A stretch of DNA of 64,000 bases from assembly GCA_039619475.1 (NCBI GenBank), contig CM077116.1:104267164-104331163 (forward strand), read 5' to 3'. Shown here one piece after another: positions 9,906 to 21,430 of the stretch. This stretch comes from Icerya purchasi. Lineage: Eukaryota > Arthropoda > Insecta > Hemiptera > Monophlebidae. Positions within the stretch are counted from its first letter, which is position 1. The number at the start of each line of letters is the position of its first letter. A model generated the notes under the pieces. That model saw nothing but the letters and a program-made list of their open reading frames with translations, was not told where the DNA came from and searched no databases. The position numbers and the translations under genes are program-made.

Positions 9906-10170
9906 TTTAATAAAACTTATCCCATCGAACATTTCTGAGTATACAATTTGTCATTTTTTATGTGACAGCTTTTATATTAAGCGTAGGAACGTTCAAAATA
10001 TTATTTGGCTGGTTTTGACAGCAGCGATGCAATTATTATTAATTAAACATTTTCAATTTATATTTAGTGTTCATTGATTATGTTAATCACGCTCTGAAGA
10101 AACGTTTAACGTTACAAGTGTTTGCATCCTGACGAATACCAACTATCACTTGCATTTTCTCTGTCCGTTG
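9906..10170. other. AT-rich spacer
   Basis: Nothing recognised; no open frame or repeat boundary is visible. Confidence 0.4.
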
Positions 10171-11031
10171 TGGCATATCGTAATATTGTTAAAAATTAAA
10201 TAATTACAAATCAGTAACAACACACACAAAATAAATGAATAAAATGCATGTTTTTTAACCGACTTCAAAAAAGGAGGAGGTATTCAATTCGACTGTATTT
10301 TTTTTTTTTTTTTTTTTATGTGTGTTACCACAGAACTTTCTTCTAAATGAACCGATTTTGATGATTCTTCTTTTATTTGAAAGGTGGCGTTTGTCATGTG
10401 GTCCCATTTAAATTTGATCAAGGTCCGACCGATAGTTTTTGAGTTATCCTTAATAATGCGGGAGATTGAAGCTTTTTGGATGCTTTTCATTCATGATTGT
10501 TTTCACCGTCGGATTAGATTTTTGACTTAAAATACTATAAATTTGCCAAATTACCATGGAAATGTAGCTTTTGGTGTTTTTACCGTGGAAATAAATGTTT
10601 TAATTTAATTGAATAAAAATGCACTAAAAAGTAAAAAATAATTACTCCCGATAAAATATATATATCAGAGTGATATAACTTAAGGTGATAACGTAATTCT
10701 TATACAACATTAACTTTTTGGAGTTGGCATCAAATTCATATTAAAAGAATAATTAAAAACTGCATTAAATGTTGATTAAATTGTTCCTAACATGAATTTA
10801 ATTCCAACTCCAAAAAGTTAATGTTGTATAAGAATTACGATATCACCTTAAGTGTTATATCACTCTGATATATATATTTTATCGGGAGTAATTATTTTTT
10901 ACTTTTTAGTGCATTTTTAAATTTTTCTAATAAACCTTGAAGTCGGTATTTATTTTTTGTAAAAATGCATGTTTTTTTATGCGTGTTATCATTGGTTTAT
11001 AATTAAATTTTCAACATTATTACGAATACTG
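10171..11031. repeat. MITE-like element built from nested inverted repeats
   Basis: An imperfect outer pair of arms (about 10171-10268 and 10935-11031) ends inward on ACCGACTTCAA in both orientations. Inside lies a second, very close pair: 10614-10739 and 10792-10919, about 126 bases each with only a few differences around a 52-base loop. The block next to the left ACCGACTTC (10258-10480: GGAGGAGGTATTCAATTCGA, ACCGATTTTGATGATTCTT) is a repeat I recognise from many arthropod genomes. No transposase frame is present, so it is non-autonomous. Superfamily is unknown and no target duplication was fixed. Confidence 0.65.
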
Positions 11032-14000
11032 GCCAGCGTCGTGATCGTATGTATAAAAAAATAACAAAAAAACTGTGTTTGTGGAACACGAATATTTTGG
11101 ATGTTTATGTGTATGTATACAGGTGAAATCTTTTTTTATAGCGCATACAGGTTATTGCGACTAAAATTTTGACAGGAATTCATAGCAAGCTGCAGACACG
11201 AAATTTGGTTTTACAGAATAAAAAACATCACCCGATAAAATAAAATTTGTACAGAATGAAATGGATGTTAATTTTTTATCCTATTTATGTTACTTATTAG
11301 CATGTTAAATGCTTATTGTAAACTTAAAGGAACTGATGAAAACTTCGGTACAGGTGTTGTTATAAAGAATACTGAAAAAAGGGCCACTCATTCGTTATAA
11401 TATATAAATTCGAAAGTTATAAATTTTTTCAAAAATTCGGAAAAATTAAACTACCAATGTATAATAATTTTTTACCTTTTTCATACTTGTTTTATATTAA
11501 GTTTTTTATCATACTTTCATATATAAGGAAAAAATTTGGCATCTCTACTTTCGAATTTACTAAAAAAAGTACGGACGATACGGATGATTATATATAAATG
11601 ATTATTTAAATCAGTGAAAAAAGTTATTCTTATTTTACGAAAGTTTTATAGAATGTAACTGTTCAGTAATTAGGCATTTAAAAAATCAAAGTACTTTACC
11701 TGATATTAACGACAAACCGGTTGTTATAAGGATTAAATTATTTATCTCCCTTAGTCGATTTTTTTTTTTTTAGCTCGTTGTATAACGGCAAAAGTAAATA
11801 TTTATAAAAAAGTTTCAATGGGGTCTCACGTCCTCCTCCTACATACGTCACTGGCCCTAAAATGGTGTTAGTTTGGTTTACCTAAATTCAGTCAAGAACA
11901 ATAAATTATTACTTGTTCGTGTATCGATTTTGTATCGTAGAGCAGAAAATTTCTCCGCCAGTTTCGCTACTTGGTTTTTGCAGTCACTGTGATTCTTTCT
12001 GTTATTTCTTCTTGTACGTTTTTCTTTCCCCTTAAATGAGTTTGGGTCTTTGAAGCAAACTAAGAAAATTTAGTTTTTTCACATCTCTTTCTCCGACTTT
12101 CTTCCAGCATTTCTAAATATAATCACTTTAATCTGCACCAAAAGCGAAGTGGATAATTTTTTTTACTTTGCTAGCCAAATATTAATTGATAAAAACGATT
12201 TTTTGCGAAATTAATGCATACAACTTATAATCCGTTTTATCGAAGAATCGTGTAACGAAATTGGTGCAATTCTTAAAGGTTCTTTCCTTAAATTATCATT
12301 TTTTCCCTCTTCTTGCCAATATACCGGGCGTGTCAATGCTTTTAAAAATAGACATTGAAATTTTACGATGCTTCAGTTATGTTTTTTATGATTGTAATTA
12401 TAAAGACAGTAATGCATTTAAACTTTCAGTGGAAGTTACAGTAGACGATACAGTTTATTAAATGCTATGAAAACCGCTCGAACACGGTCCGGATGGTTTG
12501 ACAAAAACAGTGGAGTGGGCTATAGAGCTTGAGAATATTCTTTAATTTCGAAGTAAATGCAATAGCGGAGAACTGAAAAATGCAAAAAAAAAAACAAAAA
12601 AAATAGTTTTTGCTTTACGATAGAGCACTTTATGGAAAAGGATTTTTTAATTTTCTTTTCGAAATAATTAAAAACCGTACGCTTAAATGTGTAAATGTAC
12701 GTGTACGGAGAAGTATATTTACCGTATTTAGTAAGAACAGTGCTGCAAAAACTGTCAGGAAGGTGGCCTTTCGCGATGTTGGATTCATCGTTTTTGAAAA
12801 AGGTCGACTTTTAGAACCGCATATAAAAGAACCGAACTAGCTGCAACTTAATGACGGAAGATTTAAAATAATCAAGTGAACTAAATTTTAAATGACTAAC
12901 TGGCATTGGATGTAAGATGGTTTATATTTGCAGTAAACAAGGTGAACTTATTCGCGCCTCTTTTTTTTGTTGTCCCGGCTAAATTACATGTTACCGTTAT
13001 GCTTGAAATAACATCCTTTTAAATAGAAATAGTTGAAAAAGATTCGAAATAGAGAGACTAGTGTTTGGGGGAAACCTGTACTTTTTACTATAAAATAGCG
13101 TGTGTGCATAGTTTTCACGGAACTCGTAATGATATATTAAATTTTAATGAATTATCTTCGTCCAGTTATGTAAATGAGTTTGATTTTTAATTAGTTTTAC
13201 ATATTGCTGAACTTGACAACAAAATTATACAACGCGTACGGATAAGACATATTACCGATTAAAGTATAACATTTTATGCGAGCTTATAAAATAGCGTGCG
13301 AGTTGACGATTTTGAACTTGCAGTCAACGTGATGTATTCGAGCATGAAGCATTATCGTATATTACATTGTAGGTGTATTAATATACCGTATTATTAGGAG
13401 GGATTTTTCAGTGCGTGCATTTTATCGCGTTCCGATAATGGCTATTCTTAAACTTATTTACTTTTTACAGTGGAACATTTTTTTTCTGTTGGCGCAATCG
13501 GTTTTCCTAAATTTATTACAGTTACTATAAGTCGAAACAAAGTTGATGGTGTTTGCTATAGAAATTTCTCTTATTTTTAATTTTTGACGAAATTAATAAC
13601 TTTCAACTATTCAAAATGGGAATTTTTATCGTTTATACGTCAGTAATTTGAAACTGACAAATAGCCGTAATATATCCAACAATTCTGATTATTACAGCAG
13701 GCCAAAGCCAACTCGAAAGCGGTGGTACCTGACATAAAGTTGTGCACAAGATTTTTCTATTTTATATTGAATGTTTTATTTATAAATATTCTTTTACTAA
13801 TCCACACTTCTATTTGCAAAGACTGTGATAATCGCGCAATGTCAACTAGAGGAACCAAGGAAAAAAAGCTAATCGTAATATAGAGATTGATTACAAAAAG
13901 AAAAGAATAGTATAAACAATAAATTCTAACATGACAAGTTAATAAAACGAACATGTGTAACATTAAACAATTCTAATTCATCATCTCGAGAGTTTTACAG

Positions 14001-14166
14001 AAAATCCATTGTAGGTATATGAAATTTTGTGACTCGATCAATCGTTAGTATAAATATAATTTTAAGGATAAAAATTGCTCCCGATTAATTTTGGATATTT
14101 TATACTATTTTTATCGAGCGTGATCCGGGTAGGGTATTTTAAAATAGAAAGGAGTTCATCAGTTAG
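11032..14166. other. 3.1 kb AT-rich intergenic DNA
   Basis: No gene is recognised. Short open frames at 12261-12461 and 12610-12840 show no family motif and are flanked by stops in all frames. The second is preceded by an A-run near 12582-12601. The stretch could contain old repeat DNA without readable ends. Confidence 0.35.
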
Positions 14167-16253
14167 GCTTAACAGAATGTAACCCGAATTTGCGTATAAG
14201 TTTGCAGCGTTGGTAATCAAATGGAAAAATTTTACGGAGAGCGATTAGAGCGCAATCAGTCGGTCGTGATGAAAATTATTTATGTTTACATTACGCTTAA
14301 TCGAATCTAACAGGATTTTAAGTAGGTAGACGTAGAAGTTAGTAATGATAATATATACTAATTATCGCAGTTTTTGAAAGAAAACATATTTCGAATTTTA
14401 CATTAAGAAGTGTGCACATCAGTTTTTTCAGAAGTCCTAAAACTTACAGAGATTAAATACTAAGTATTGTTTAAGTAAATCAAATAATAATATAGGTGTT
14501 ATTATTTTATTGATTCTTCTAATGAAATTTTAACCGTACTCTACTTATCGTAAATATTTCTCCAAGGTTTATTCGTTTTCTGCTAACGATTAAATGGACC
14601 GAAATTCAGAATAAGTTTATTTCTTTTCAATTTTTGACAAAAGAAAAGAAGATTCAAATTTTCATGAATTCCATATTGTTTTCTATTTGTTTTTATTATA
14701 GTTTGTTGAAGTATTTCAAATGCAATAATTGGCTGCAAGGCTTTATTGTGCTATTTATAAATAAATATATTTGATAATAGTACATATGTATATTGTAACT
14801 CCCTCCCCCTTACATTAAATTTTAGTATAGATACGGCCCTGCTTACATTCATTTATGATCTTAATCATTCGCTTCATTTTTGCCATACTTTTCCAAACAC
14901 AGATCTTAAAATACTTCACCACATCCTTTCTTCTATAAAATTTATATACTATAAGCAAGGGCGGATCTAGAAGACCTTTGGGGGGTATTAGATAATTATG
15001 TAAAATCTTTTACGTTAAGTAGTATATTTGAAAAATACCCCTTGTTTCATAAAGAAAATCAAATAGCGATCTTTATAGAAATTTAAAAATGTTTTAAAAA
15101 TACATAATTATTACAATTTAATTTAAATTTAGTTTTTAGGTGAAAAATAAAACGAAATTATAAAATTCTAACTAAATTGCTAGTTTAGAAATAGTAAGAA
15201 AGATAGTATTTTTGTTAGACTTTACTTCTTTTTTATTTTTGTTAGTAATCCGATCTGAATTCGTTGTTCACCAGCAAGTAAATAAAATACATATACATTT
15301 CTCATTGAACTATTTTCATTTACATTGCAAAATAAAAATTAAAAGTAAATAAAAATCAAAGATCGACGACAGTTGTGTTTAAAATAGAATAAAAAAGAAA
15401 CATTAATAGTTTTACTAGAAAATAGTATTAACTATTAATTATTAAAATCCGTAGGTAAAACTCATACAAATCTTTTATAGCATAAATTAAGTTTTTCAGT
15501 TATAACAATTTTTTTCATATAGGCTTTGGTTCTTTGGGGGGTTCCCTATCACCCACCCCTGTGGATCCGTCACTGCTATAAGGAAACATAAAAAAATAAA
15601 CAATATCTTTGAATTCCAAAATTTTGTTACATCACCTTCAGTTCGTCCATCGGTATTCTATTTTCTATAGAATGTTTCTGCTTAACTATGTGTTTGTATA
15701 AAATAAATTTATTCTTAAACGTCGCGAAACATACTGCGCAAGTAAAAAAATTTTCCATTTTTCAGAATTTATTTATGCAAAACAACAATATACAATAAAA
15801 TTTTTTAGCCCCAATTTATAACTACTGTTGGTATATCAAATTTCACTCAATTTTTTTACTACTTTTATGTGCAAGGAGCTATATTTCTGGGCTTAACATA
15901 CTTTGAGCAATTAAATCGAAAAACAAATTATTTTTGAATATAATGAACAAATAAAAAAAAAATCAAAGATTATACTCCGCCAAACAATGGTTTTAACAAC
16001 AAATTTTCCGTTAGAAATTACTTTGTATTTCAATGTGTAAGCATTTTTATTTTAAACTGTATTACATTACAAATAACGGGATTCATGTATAATATTTTCA
16101 CAACATTTCTTTTCATAATATAATTTTTTATCTTCGCAATCAATAAATCATTAATTGCCGACTGATGGCGCTGTAATCGCTCAGTGAAAAATTTTCCGCT
16201 CGATTAGCAACGCGGCAAACTTATACTCAAATTCGGGTTACATTCTGTTAAGC
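14167..16253. mobile_element. Non-autonomous Mutator-like (MULE) element with about 96-bp TIRs
   Basis: Long terminal inverted repeats bound 2087 bases. The left TIR (14167-14263) starts GCTTAACAGAATGTAACCCG, and the reverse complement of the right TIR (16158-16253) starts with the same 20 bases and matches, with scattered differences, for about 96. A 9-bp direct repeat flanks it (ATCAGTTAG at 14158-14166, ATCAGTTGG at 16254-16262, one mismatch). TIRs near 100 bp with 9-bp duplications are typical of Mutator-like elements; the superfamily call is inference from that. The interior has no transposase frame and contains a nested hAT-like MITE. Confidence 0.75.
14956..15575. mobile_element. hAT-like MITE nested in the MULE-like element
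   Basis: 620 bases run from CAAGGGCGGATC on the left to an inverted CAGTGACGGATC on the right, each followed inward by a G-run (GGGGGG). CAGNGNCGGATC is a common hAT-type terminus. CTATAAG flanks both ends (14949-14955 and 15576-15582), 7 matching bases where hAT elements make 8. The interior is AT-rich and non-coding. Because it lies wholly inside 14167-16253, it is the younger insertion. Confidence 0.7.
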
Positions 16254-16262
16254 ATCAGTTGG

Positions 16263-16779
16263 CGCATTATCGTCATATGCGCCGTGGTAGGGAGATTAGG
16301 GAAGTACCATTAAATGTTTAATTTTAAAAAAATAGAGAGATGCAAATGTGTGGTTTTTGCAGCGGCGACCTCATAGGATTGCTAGTTAAAAGACTGTGAA
16401 CTGAGCATGCAGTCTTGTTAACATTCTATATGAAAGTACTCCGTCGGTGTGTGACGTGTGCAATCTTTTGTGAGTGGAGGCTCTGCGCACGCTCCAAGAC
16501 AACGGCAAGCGGAAAAGTTGCAGCCTCTGCAAATTTGCTCAAATCACAAGTTTCTTAAACTCCGTTAAATTAAGAAGTTCTTGAAATTGAATTCGGCATC
16601 GTTGCATAATCTTTCCCCCTTCTGATTATTAATATTCGTCAAAATTCATCATTCCACTTGGTACTTGTTTAGCTAGCGGTAAAAAATCCCACTAATTTTG
16701 TTTCAGACCAATTGTTACTTTTCGGTTCTTACATTTTTATCCGCCATAATGGGATTCGTTTCAAGATTATTTCAGTCCC
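16263..16779. other. Spacer between MULE-like element and LINE relic
   Basis: No open frame or repeat end is recognised. It could include the decayed 3' end of the minus-strand LINE that begins to be readable at about 16780. Confidence 0.3.
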
Positions 16780-17773
16780 CGTTTGCTGTAATTTAAATAT
16801 TTGTCTTTTTACGAAGTATTCTTCGGTATTCGGCACTTTTCTTACTATTTCCATGGGATAATTTAGATAATACGACGAGAGAATCGGTTAAAATTAGAAT
16901 TTTTTGTCCAATTAACTTTCTAGAATATTCCAAACGTTTTAATGTCCTAGACAATTCCGCGACAGATACGGATCCAGAATATGCGGGTTACAAAACACTT
17001 CAGTTCGGGCAGGGTAATAGAATGTTGCAGCGGATCTAGTTTTGTAAGCGATCTGGTAGCCCTTAAAATGGGAGTTTAATATTTCTTTCACTGCCAGATT
17101 GTTATAGTTTAGAAATTGACGGAATTTCTTCGTATCCAATTCGATTTGTAGGCAATAAAACGATTCCTAGGAATCTATCCGGTAGGATGACGATTTTATA
17201 TAAACTTAGTTCCCAGTAGTTATTGAGGCGTGAATTATCGGAGTGATTGCTATGGTCCTTAGTAGTCGCAATTTAATAGGCCGATGAGCGTAGGTATTTG
17301 TGTTTATTAATTGTAAGAAGTTCATTTATCTGTGAAATATTTTAGAAGATATTTAGCCGGGAGTTCTATGCATTCCGCATTTACAAGATGGGATGGTGCT
17401 TTTTTCTTACTTCCTAAACAGAGGCGAGGAAGAGATCGGTTTTGTATTATTTGTAATTTTGTTAATTTCGTATCGTTTAAATATTGAAGCAGTACGCATT
17501 ATTAACTTACACACTGTTAGTAGTGATGCTTGGTGTCTAACCCGCCTGCTTCTTGCGAAGATTGTCAATACGTTGAAACCTTTTTCACATTTTAGAAAAT
17601 GTGTACCGTAGTTCTTCATTCCAAGATAATTTTTTTGGGTCTATTTTTATTCCTAAGTATTCAGCCGGATTTTAAAAAGCCATCGATTTTCTATTCTTAT
17701 CAGTGGATATGCCCGTATTATCTTTCTAGACTATTCTTCGTGTTTTTTCACTATTCATCTGTATGTGCAGCTT
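16780..17773 (-). pseudogene. Older LINE (jockey/R1-like), thumb and RNase H, left half of a split element
   Basis: Minus-strand reading from 17700 downward gives SAEYLGIKIDPKKLSWNEEL, then CEKGFNVLTIFARSRRVRHQ, then SLLTVCKLIMRTASIF. These are the post-palm blocks of jockey/R1-like reverse transcriptases (YLGV-D-KLTWNEH; WGA-P-LL--Y-ALIRS). Near 16800-16960 an RNase H relic reads VAELSRTLKRLEYSRKLIGQ followed by KILILTDSLVVLSKL. Frameshifts and stops break it. The upstream (RT start) half lies at 20456-21430, beyond the LINE copy inserted at 17782. Confidence 0.75.
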
Positions 17774-17781
17774 AATTTATT
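17774..17781 (+). repeat. Target-site duplication, left copy (AATTTATT)
   Basis: AATTTATT precedes the truncated LINE copy and recurs after its A-tail at 20448-20455. It also marks the switch from minus-strand LINE sequence to plus-strand LINE sequence. Confidence 0.65.
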
Positions 17782-20372
17782 CAGAACACCCGTCTAACCT
17801 TAATTTCACTCGTGATAGCCTATTATCTTTTGTCGACTCCACTGCTCCCGCGTACGTTCCTAACTTTGATGAACTTAACTCCTTTCCTTCCGTACAGAGC
17901 TCCCCCCCGCACCCTTTAACATCTGCATTCAATATCAATGAACTGAAGTCTGTTCTCCTAAACTCTACCAGTCCTACACCGGGTATAGACGGTATTCCAT
18001 ACATAGTCCTTAAAAATCTGTCTGAGCAGCCACTTGCGTTTCTCCTTGAACTCTTCAATTCCTTTTTATCCAGAGGCATTACTCCGTCTTCCTGGAACTC
18101 CTTTATCGTTATTCCCATCCCGAAAAAAAATGCTTCCTTACGTCCTATCTCTTTGGCATCATGTTTCAGGAAACTCTTCGAAGGCATGCTGAATAAACGT
18201 CTTGTTTGGTGGTTGGAACATAACAACTTACTTCCTTCCAACATGTTTGGCTTTCGACCAGGCATTGGTCCTGCCGATTGTATTAGCTTCTTTGTTTCCC
18301 ACGTTTATAAATCCTTCATACATAAGCATTTCACGCTGGCTTCTTTTATCGACTTATCCTCAGCCTTTGATAACGTTCATCTACCTAGTCTAAAAGACGC
18401 AATGGCCGTAATTAATCTCCCAGTCAAATTCATTTCGCTGACTATTAATCTTATGATAAATCGCATTATCCACATTTCCTCTCCGTGGCTTCGAGCTACA
18501 AGGAGTGTTTTTCGCGGTCTTCCGCAAGGTTCCCCCCTCAGCCCTACCCTCTTCAATATATATACCATTGCTGTAGCATCTCTTCCTTTAAACTCCCTCT
18601 CTTTATTCTTTGCGGATGATATTCTTCTTTTTTCCTCTTCCTACGACTTGGTAATCGCCAACGAAACTCTTAATTCGTCTTTGTTTGCACTTGAACAGTC
18701 CCTATCTTCTATTCACCTTTCTGTTTCTCCTTCTAAATCCTCTTCTATGGTTTTTACTCTCCGCCCCTACAATTCCACATTAGTCAACCTATCCCTGAAT
18801 CAAGTTTCTCTTCCCCGTGTTATTTGCTTCTGCTATCTCGGTATTTACCTTAATAGTCGTCTGACCTTCTCTGAGCATATTGACCACCTTTCTTGTTCTG
18901 CCGTTAAAAGACTGAACTTGCTAAAATCCTTGTCTCCAACCAAATGGGGAGGTGATCCTCATCTGCTCATTTCCCTGTATACATCCATTATTCGCTCCAA
19001 GTTTGATTACTGCTCTTTTATCTATGGTTGTGCCTCCAGATCCCTTCTTTCCAAATTAGATATAATACAAAACTCCTGTCTCCGTCTTTGCCTCGGTGCT
19101 CTCAAATTTTCTCCCATTTCAGCAATGCTCGCGGAATCTAACATACCTCCCCTCTTAGTTCGAAGGTCTTATTTGGGCTATCGATTCCTTTCCAAACGTT
19201 TACCTATCACTTCGTCTCAACTTATTCTTTCCTACATTTACATTGCCAAGAACTGGCGTTTTGTTTCTAATAAAATCCCTATCTTAGCCCCTGTTTCTCA
19301 ACGTCTTAGCCATTTTTCCTCCCATATTATATCCAGCAATAATCTTCCGTACTTCTCACTCAATTATTTCGACCTCTTACACCCTCCCAAAGTACACTTT
19401 CTTCCTAAATTTTCTAAGTTTATGCCTCAGACCGTCATTAAACAGGAATTTCGCAGTACGGTCAGTTGTCTTTTTCCTTCTCATGCACTTGTTTTTACTG
19501 ATGGCTCTAGAGGACCCGGTGGGGTCGGATCGTCTTTTATTCTTCCCGACTCCAACTTATCCGAATCCTTTCGCCTCCCATCTTTCTGTTCTATTTTTAC
19601 GGCCGAATTGATGGCTATCCTTCGTGCGATCATACATATCTCGTCCAAACGTTCGTCCTCCGACTATCTAATCATTTCTGACTCCATGGGTGCTCTCCAG
19701 GCTATCAGTTCACCGCTTCCTCCTCCCTCTTCTGACTTCTTCATTCTTCGTATACGATCTCTAATTTATAATCTTTCTTTCCATCACTCTGTACACATTG
19801 ACTTACTGTGGGTTCCTGGTCACAATGGAATCGAGGGTAATGAAGTGGCGGATGCTTTGGCTCAGGTTGCTGTTCGTTCTCGCTTATATTTTAAAAAAAT
19901 CCCGGCTGTTAATCTATTACCCCTAATTAAGAAGCTTCACTTCAGATTTTGGTCGGATGTGTACCCTTCTTCTTTTACCAACAATCGTTCCTTCTACCTT
20001 TCAATCCAACCTACATTTCCTTCTCATCCATGGTTCTCGGAGTTTCCCTCTCTTCCACGATTTAAAATTTCCTCTATTGTCCGCCTGCGCTTTAATCACA
20101 CACTGCTGCCCTCTTCACGCTATCGTTTCTCTTTGCTTCCCTCTCCTCATTGTCCGTTGCATCCAGATGAAGCAGTTGTCTGTGATGCTGATCACATTTT
20201 CTTCGAGTGCTCTGCTCTTTCTGCGGAGCGTTCTCTTTTCTATCTTCACCTTATAAAGCTGGGGCTTCCCACTCCTTACTGTGCGTCTTACATCTTGTCC
20301 CTTCCTTCCCAATCTGTTGTTCTTGTCCTTGGTTCCTTTATTTCAGCTGTCTCCAATCGAATTAGGTTCTAG
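17782..20372 (+). CDS. Partial LINE ORF2: reverse transcriptase and RNase H, open but 5'-truncated
   Basis: About 863 uninterrupted codons without the endonuclease. The frame opens by chance at 17763 in flanking DNA; the element itself begins at 17782, so no natural start exists. Motifs in order: SSFNINELK-type pre-RT block, LRPISLASCFRKLFEGMLNK, FIDLSSAFDNV (motif A), RGLPQGSPLSPTLFNI, FADDILLFSS, then RNase H with FTDGSRGPGGVG, TAELMAIL, ISDSMGALQA and VPGHNGIEGNEVADALA. A terminal CPLHPDE, CDADHIFFEC cluster closes it. All RT and RNase H catalytic residues are intact. It is unlikely to be expressed as a mobile enzyme without its endonuclease. Confidence 0.85.
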
Positions 20373-20447
20373 TTAGTTGTTTCTTCTTCCCATTGTGTCT
20401 GGGCAATGATCCATAGTTGATGCGCCCAAAAAAAAAAAAAAAAAAAA
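17782..20447 (+). mobile_element. 5'-truncated copy of the resident LINE family, second subfamily
   Basis: The copy starts inside ORF2, just before the reverse transcriptase, and runs through a 3' UTR ending GATGCGCCC to an A-run of about 22. It is flanked by AATTTATT duplications. It is clearly related to the 2692-9149 element but diverged throughout, and its 3' UTR differs, so it is another subfamily. The same 3' UTR closes the copy at 59217-59732. 5' truncation is the usual outcome of target-primed reverse transcription. Confidence 0.88.
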
Positions 20448-20455
20448 AATTTATT
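20448..20455 (+). repeat. Target-site duplication, right copy (AATTTATT)
   Basis: Partner of 17774-17781; its first bases merge with the A-tail. Confidence 0.6.
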
Positions 20456-21430
20456 TAATGTTTTTTCTATTTTGTTTTTAAGGAGGTGCCGATGAAAATA
20501 TCACTAAATCCTCTGCACATTAAATGATTTTGATATTTTTCCCATTGATCTTTTCCGCATCTTCTGTGGATACCGCGTATAAGCATGGTTTCGGTAGACT
20601 TTGTTGAAGCAGTCTCTTCCATAAGTTTACCATTTGATGGGTTCTTCCTCTTACTAGCGCTGTCACTTTTCTCTTAAGAAATTTACTGCATATCTGAATG
20701 AGCATGGTTTTTCCGGATTTTTCTAGTTTAATTACTACTTCGGTTAGCGTTTTCAAATGTACGCTATCGCATTGGGAGGAGATTAAATTGAAGCTCATTT
20801 ATTAATACTGCCACGGTCTCTCTGATTCCCAGAAATTTTTTAAACGCACATTAGACCTTTCGAACTATTTCGAAATCATTAGAATTCCAATATTTAAATT
20901 CTATAATTAATTTTCCATAGTTTTACCTAGGCATGAAAATAAGGATATCGGTTTGTAGGAATTATGATCATTCGTATTTATCTTTGATTTTAAAATCGAA
21001 CATGCGTAATACTTCTTCCGAGTATCTCGAATATATTCTACACCTAATGATCTGTTAAAAAACCTCCCAACCCATAATTTTTCTTCTACCGGTGGCGTCT
21101 GAATATTTCTGTAAGGTTCTGCATCCACCGAAGCTGAGGAATTTTTCAGATGATTTAAATCAATTCGGACAATGTAATTTTTTTATCTAGCCAATTTGTG
21201 AATTTGTACGTGAGCTTTGCTGCTTGAGTTTCAAATTTATAAATAAACTCTGGTAACTAATCTACTACGTTAGATTGGTTTTTACGTAATAATTGAGGAA
21301 GATTAAAGAACCTTCTTTTAGTTAATGCCGTAGACCTTCCGCACTCGCTTTAATCAGTGCTTTGCAATAATCTTTCCAGGCTACTTTATTTTTTTCTCTG
21401 GTGAACTTTTTTGTTTCGGACTGCTGTTCT
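20456..21430 (-). pseudogene. Older LINE (jockey/R1-like), endonuclease-RT linker and RT start, right half of the split element
   Basis: On the minus strand, 21420-21320 reads as a basic linker with KNKVAWKDYCKALIKASAEG, typical of the stretch between endonuclease and RT. Near 20930-20960 DHNSYKPISLFSCLGKTMEN is the RT start (DSYRPISLLSCLGKTMEK in relatives). A 92-codon open piece at 20520-20798 follows in the right order but is weakly conserved. The element continues at 17773 downward, across the inserted LINE copy. Confidence 0.7.

Noticed and set aside
12610..12840. 76-codon plus-strand frame after an A-run
   Set aside because: No homology, no start context, and stops in all surrounding frames.
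17777..18265. 162-codon minus-strand frame in the truncated LINE copy
   Set aside because: Exact complement of the RT coding frame; composition follows from the pyrimidine-rich sense strand.
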